Shown here: one piece after another, positions 44,300-47,561 of the stretch
Position numbering within the stretch: position 1 is the stretch's first letter
Layout: the number at the start of each line of letters is the position of its first letter
Assembly (NCBI GenBank): GCA_020446525.1
Contig: JAGREO010000078.1
Location: 1 to 47,561, forward strand
From: Geminicoccaceae bacterium
GTDB taxonomy: Bacteria; Pseudomonadota; Alphaproteobacteria; Geminicoccales; Geminicoccaceae
Length of the DNA: 47,561 bases
Direction of reading: 5' to 3'
Position numbers and translations under genes: made by a program
Notes under the pieces: model-generated
The model's database searches: none
What the model saw: only the letters and a program-made list of their open reading frames with translations
What the model was told of the DNA's origin: nothing

Positions 44300-44310
44300 A
44301 TATGACATAT
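44300..44310. repeat. Small AT-rich palindrome upstream of the methyltransferase gene
   Basis: ATATG-A-CATAT is a perfect 5-bp dyad with one central base, located 32 nt before the methyltransferase ATG, where promoter elements would be expected. Cytosine methyltransferases of the EcoRII/SsoII group are known to repress their own promoter through an N-terminal extension, which makes an operator here plausible. Pattern and position only. Confidence 0.35.
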
Positions 44311-44341
44311 CGACGATGACTGACGCAGAGGCAGGTACTAG

Positions 44342-45598
44342 ATGAAGCAATCTCGCCATGGTTTTTTCGAACCTGTGGACCGAGCAGCTTTTTCCATCGA
44401 GGAGAGGACGGACCTTATCCGGGCGAGTACGAGCACCGTGCACCGCTATGTCGGTGAAGAGGAGCGAGTTAACCCACTGAAACTCGACGAGGTGCGAGAG
44501 GTGGTCGATGCAGAGCGTCCCGAGGCGAGACCGGAGGGATTCCGTTTTATCGACCTCTTCGCGGGAATCGGTGGCCTGCGCGTGCCCTTCGAGGAGATCG
44601 GCGGTCGGTGCGTGTTTACGTCCGAATGGGATCGTTTCTGTCGGAAAACCTATGCCGCGAACTTCCCGCAACCGGCGGGCACGGATCATGTTTTAGCGGG
44701 CGATATCCGCCCGTGGGCGTCCGAGCCTTGGAAGATCCCGGATCACGACGTTCTCTTGGCGGGCTTTCCCTGTCAGCCGTTCTCTATTGCAGGCATCAGC
44801 AAGAAGAATGCGCTCGGAAGGCCCCATGGGTTTCTCTGCGACACGCAGGGTACTTTGTTCCACGACCTTGCCAAGGTTATCCGGCACCACCGGCCGTCGG
44901 CATTCCTGCTCGAAAACGTGAAGCACCTCGAGCGACACGACGCGGGCAAGACCTTTGCTACGATCATGAACGTCTTGGAAAACGAGCTTGACTATCGTGT
45001 GCGGTGCCAGGTCATCAGTTCTGTCGCGTGGGTGCCGCAGAAGCGCGAGAGGATTTTCATCGTAGGATTCCGGGAGCGCGCTATCAGTTTCGAGTTCGAT
45101 GGGTTAGATATACCTTCTGGCGAAGGCCCGACACTCGGCGCGATCCTCGATACCAAAGTAGATCCGAAGTACACGTTAACCGAACACATGTGGGCATATC
45201 TCCAGAGCTACAAGGAAAAACACCGAAATGCCGGAAATGGCTTCGGTTATTCTTTATTCGGTCCGGGAGATGTTGCGCGCACCCTCTCCGCGCGCTACTA
45301 CAAGGACGGCTCGGAAATACTGATCGACCAGCCCGGAAACCGGCCGCGACGGCTCACTCCCCGGGAGTGCGCTCGCCTCATGGGCTTCGAAAAGCCGGGA
45401 CAAAGCGATTTTTGCATTCCGGTGTCCGATACGCAGGCGTACCGTCAGTTCGGGAATGCCGTTGTCGTGCCCGTGGTGCGCGCCGTTGCCCAGTTGATGA
45501 AGCCGCATCTGAACGAGACGCTCGAGCGAGAGGGGCGAATGCCGATGGCAATACAGGGCGAGCTTGCGCTACCGGAGCCCGGTATCGCGGCGGAGTGA
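44342..45598 (+). CDS. DNA (cytosine-5) methyltransferase, Dcm/EcoRII-like
   Basis: A 418-residue modification enzyme that should methylate the inner cytosine of a CCWGG-type site, given its EcoRII-like neighbour. The motifs appear in order: I FIDLFAGIGG (69-78), IV GFPCQPFS (141-148, catalytic Cys144), VI ENVK (191-194), VIII QKRERIFIVGF (233-243), IX RLTPRECARLMGF and X YRQFGNAVVVPVV. An N-terminal ~67-residue extension precedes motif I, as in Dcm and M.EcoRII, where it can act as a DNA-binding regulator. Codon use is visibly less GC-biased than in neighbouring genes. The stop is shared with the Vsr start (TGATG). Confidence 0.93.
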   Translation: MKQSRHGFFEPVDRAAFSIEERTDLIRASTSTVHRYVGEEERVNPLKLDEVREVVDAERPEARPEGFRFIDLFAGIGGLRVPFEEIGGRCVFTSEWDRFCRKTYAANFPQPAGTDHVLAGDIRPWASEPWKIPDHDVLLAGFPCQPFSIAGISKKNALGRPHGFLCDTQGTLFHDLAKVIRHHRPSAFLLENVKHLERHDAGKTFATIMNVLENELDYRVRCQVISSVAWVPQKRERIFIVGFRERAISFEFDGLDIPSGEGPTLGAILDTKVDPKYTLTEHMWAYLQSYKEKHRNAGNGFGYSLFGPGDVARTLSARYYKDGSEILIDQPGNRPRRLTPRECARLMGFEKPGQSDFCIPVSDTQAYRQFGNAVVVPVVRAVAQLMKPHLNETLEREGRMPMAIQGELALPEPGIAAE

Positions 45599-46071
45599 TG
45601 CCAGCCGATGTCGTCACCCCGGCTGTTCGCAGCCGGATGATGGCAGGCATTCGGGGGAAGAACACGAAGCCGGAGTTGGCAATCCGCTCTGCACTTCACG
45701 GGATGGGCTTCCGATATCGCCTGCACCGGAAGGATCTGCCGGGCCGGCCCGACATCGTCTTCCCAAGATTTCGGGCCGTCATTCTCGTTCACGGATGTTT
45801 CTGGCACGGCCACGGCTGCGACCTCTTCCGATGGCCGTCGATACGCGCGGATTTCTGGCGGTCGAAGATCAGCCGGAACATCGAACGCGACAGAACGCAG
45901 CATGCGGCCCTGATAGCTGCCGGATGGAGGGTCGGTACAGTCTGGGAGTGTGCGATGAAAGGATCAACCCGCCTTCCGTTTCAAGAGGTTGTTCAGCGCT
46001 GCGCACTGTGGCTCAGATCGGACGTGCAAATCGAGGAGATAAAAGGAAATGCGGCGCGGGCATCTCGCTGA
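45598..46071 (+). CDS. vsr: Very short patch repair endonuclease (Vsr)
   Basis: A 157-residue mismatch endonuclease that nicks beside T:G mismatches arising from deamination of methylated cytosine, protecting the methyltransferase's target sites. The family opening TPAVRSRMMAGIRGKNTKPE is intact. The catalytic Asp52 is in LPGRPDIVF; His65 and the zinc ligands around Cys67, His70, His72 and Cys74 are in VHGCFWHGHGC, with a later Cys in VWECAMKG. ATG at 45598 overlaps the methyltransferase stop by one base. The 3' end overlaps the endonuclease gene by 23 nt. Confidence 0.93.
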   Translation: MPADVVTPAVRSRMMAGIRGKNTKPELAIRSALHGMGFRYRLHRKDLPGRPDIVFPRFRAVILVHGCFWHGHGCDLFRWPSIRADFWRSKISRNIERDRTQHAALIAAGWRVGTVWECAMKGSTRLPFQEVVQRCALWLRSDVQIEEIKGNAARASR

Positions 46072-47266
46072 TTATTTTAAGGGCGTCGGTGTCAAGCGAC
46101 TTTCTGCAGTAGAAACTGAACCAGCGAGATCAAATCAGCATGAAGTAAACACGACTCCGAAAATGCGTGCCAGTTTTCTGGGTGAGAACCATAAACAGAA
46201 GTTTCCCGCGATCTTCGTTTGGCTCGGAGAGGATCAGGATGGGTTCACCGCGCAGGGTTCCGCCACGCACTATGACACGCGGCGCAACCAGCCCAGATCC
46301 GCGGAATGGCGCCTCTACTACCCGACAAATCCCGTCACTGAAGCCATGACGGAGGGCGATACCCTGTTTCTCGCCCGAGACAATGACGGCACACTATGGT
46401 TTATTGTAGCTCCAGAGAGATCGACCAGTGAGCATCAATTGTTCTGGCTGTTCGGGTTGCGGCCGGAAGGCCGCTCATTTGTGTTTCGGAATATCAAAAC
46501 TGAAGAACCCGAGTTGGATTTTGCCGCACGTTTCATCCTGGATGAGATCGGCATAGAGTTTGAGGATCCGGAGGGCGACAAGCTCGACGGTATCATTGAT
46601 CGTTTTGGCTCAACATTTCCGCCAACGGCCAAGTTTTCGCAGCTCGCGCGTGAAACGTTGCCGGAAGTTCGGGCCGAGGATGACCCGGACGTGGCATTGG
46701 TGGCTTGGCTCGATCATGAGGAGGCGTTGTTTCGGAGGCTCGAGCGTCGCATCGTGGCGGAGCGGCTGGAGCAGGGTTTTGTGACGCCCGACGGGATCGA
46801 CGTGGACGGATTTATCAGTTTCTCCCTCGGTGTTCATAACAGGCGAAAGTCCCGGATGGGCTATTCGCTTGAGAATCATGTCTCAACTGTGTTCGACGCG
46901 TTCGGACTTACCTACGCACGCGGAGCCACGACGGAGCACAATCACAGGCCGGACTTTTTGTTCCCCGATGAAGACAGTTATCATGCGGCGCCGCCGGAGG
47001 GCGACCGCCGACTGATGATGCTCGGCGTGAAATCCACTTGCAAGGATCGCTGGCGGCAGGTGCTCGCGGAGGCTGCAAAGATATCGCGTAAGCATCTGCT
47101 CACGCTGGAACCGGGGATATCGGTGCCGCAGACCGAGCAGATGAACGCATCAGGCTTGCAACTCGTAATCCCAAGTCCGATCCAGGCAACCTACACGGCG
47201 AACCAGCAGGCACAACTTTGGGATTTTTCGCGATTCATCGCAACCGCGCGAGCATGTCAATCCTGA
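46049..47266 (+). CDS. Type II restriction endonuclease, EcoRII-like
   Basis: A 405-residue enzyme, the same length as EcoRII (404), expected to cut CCWGG-type sites after activation by binding a second site. The N-terminal effector (B3-like) domain opens with YFKGVGVKRLSAVETEPARS, close to EcoRII's KRLSA region. The C-terminal PD-ExK catalytic domain shows SLENHV (Glu275), RPDFLFP (Asp302) and LGVKSTCKDRWRQVL (Lys328 and Lys332), aligning with EcoRII Glu271, Asp299, Lys324 and Lys328. The start overlaps vsr, with GGAG about 9 nt upstream of the ATG. Codon use matches the rest of the cassette. Confidence 0.92.
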   Translation: MRRGHLADYFKGVGVKRLSAVETEPARSNQHEVNTTPKMRASFLGENHKQKFPAIFVWLGEDQDGFTAQGSATHYDTRRNQPRSAEWRLYYPTNPVTEAMTEGDTLFLARDNDGTLWFIVAPERSTSEHQLFWLFGLRPEGRSFVFRNIKTEEPELDFAARFILDEIGIEFEDPEGDKLDGIIDRFGSTFPPTAKFSQLARETLPEVRAEDDPDVALVAWLDHEEALFRRLERRIVAERLEQGFVTPDGIDVDGFISFSLGVHNRRKSRMGYSLENHVSTVFDAFGLTYARGATTEHNHRPDFLFPDEDSYHAAPPEGDRRLMMLGVKSTCKDRWRQVLAEAAKISRKHLLTLEPGISVPQTEQMNASGLQLVIPSPIQATYTANQQAQLWDFSRFIATARACQS

Positions 47267-47491
47267 GGCTTGGAAAACTCAGCAGGAACACGAAAATTCT
47301 AGAGGCTGGACGCCTGACTCTCAATCTCGCACAGCGATCGTCACCCCCTCCGGCGATCGAGACCCTCTCACCCGCCTCCCCAACCCCAACTGACAGAATC
47401 AAAAGAAGAAAGCCGGAGGCCCGGAGGGTGCAACCCTCCGGTCCCTGCCGAGGCGGCGCGTGCCAATCCCGGGCGTCGTTAAAAAAAGCCC
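47267..47491. other. Intergenic region after the restriction cassette
   Basis: A 225-bp stretch with no convincing gene. It holds the hairpin at 47421-47441 and a run of seven A at 47481-47487 (TTTTTTT on the opposite strand). An open frame from 47218 to 47508 overlaps the endonuclease gene, has poor codon use and no recognisable product; I do not call it. Confidence 0.6.
47401..47441 (-). terminator. Hairpin with T-rich flank, likely leftward or bidirectional terminator
   Basis: CCGGAGGGT (47421-47429), loop GCA and ACCCTCCGG (47433-47441) form a perfect 9-bp stem. On the minus strand the hairpin is followed, after GGCCTCCGGC, by a T-rich tract (TTTCTTCTTTT). On the plus strand there is no T-run, so as a plus-strand terminator for the endonuclease gene it would be weak. 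A transcript entering from the right edge may end here. Confidence 0.5.
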
Positions 47492-47520
47492 TTGCGTCGC
47501 TCCGATGATATGATTATAAT
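47492..47520 (+). promoter_or_regulatory. Sigma-70 promoter at the right edge
   Basis: TTGCGT (47492-47497) and a perfect TATAAT (47515-47520) are separated by 17 nt. The expected transcription start, about 47527, coincides with an ATG, suggesting a leaderless transcript. Reading the same bases leftward also gives TATAAT (47518-47513), but with no matching -35 element. Confidence 0.6.
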
Positions 47521-47526
47521 CTCTCA

Positions 47527-47561
47527 ATGACCAGAGACCCGTCACCCTCCCTCGAGCGCCA
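47527..47561 (+). CDS. Possible start of a gene cut by the right edge (leaderless)
   Basis: Only 11 codons are visible (MTRDPSPSLER), too few to identify. The ATG lies at the predicted transcription start of the promoter just upstream and has no ribosome-binding site. It may be a leaderless gene, or a different start further right may be used. Confidence 0.3.
   Translation, partial: MTRDPSPSLER

Noticed and set aside
47527-47561. Possible tRNA at the right edge because of the dense GC and promoter.
   Set aside because: No acceptor stem or anticodon-arm pattern is visible in the 35 bases available.

Overview
The window reads as chromosomal DNA of a high-GC alphaproteobacterium, probably of the Rhodospirillales type. 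This is inferred from very high GC at third codon positions, secA beside a parvulin-type isomerase, a SitABCD/MntR manganese locus, and a RegB/RegA-like two-component set. No rRNA, tRNA, CRISPR array, transposase or integrase was seen.

Layout. 1-2751: 5' part of secA, two small exported proteins (one SYLF domain) and an exported PpiC-type isomerase. 2805-6873: a manganese ABC importer (sitABCD) with its likely repressor mntR as the last gene, all translationally coupled, behind a promoter that carries a DtxR-type palindrome. 6870-9967: a divergent Fe(III)-type ABC ATPase and permease with no binding protein nearby. 10064-12141: a hypothetical gene behind a near-consensus promoter, and galE.

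12551-31547 is an exopolysaccharide locus of the kind found next to exosortase A (XrtA/PEP-CTERM): export lipoprotein, chain-length protein, BY-kinase, outer-membrane barrel, ATPase, deacetylase, FemAB-like protein, glycosyltransferases, a Wzx-type flippase, an initiating sugar-phosphate transferase, and the PrsK/PrsR sensor/sigma-54 activator pair. No exosortase, PEP-CTERM substrate, amidotransferase or polymerase gene is present in the window. The kinase and the outer-membrane barrel, expected as two genes, are one 774-codon open frame joined through a signal-peptide-like segment.

31554-34098 holds a RegB-like kinase (with an altered H-box) and two consecutive RegA-like regulators. 34125-44081 is an accessory-looking stretch: a lipoprotein, two secreted metacaspase-like proteins (one fused to an FGE-sulfatase fold, one to SEL1 repeats) bracketing two divergent glycosyltransferases, and three small unrecognised genes. 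44342-47266 is a complete EcoRII-like restriction-modification cassette (cytosine-5 methyltransferase, Vsr repair endonuclease, EcoRII-type endonuclease) with less GC-biased codon use, suggesting transfer. The right edge has a hairpin, a promoter and the possible start of another gene.

How the parts fit (inference): the EPS cluster encodes synthesis, flipping, length control and export of an extracellular polysaccharide, with PrsK/PrsR as the likely regulator; the metal transporters and the restriction cassette are independent modules.
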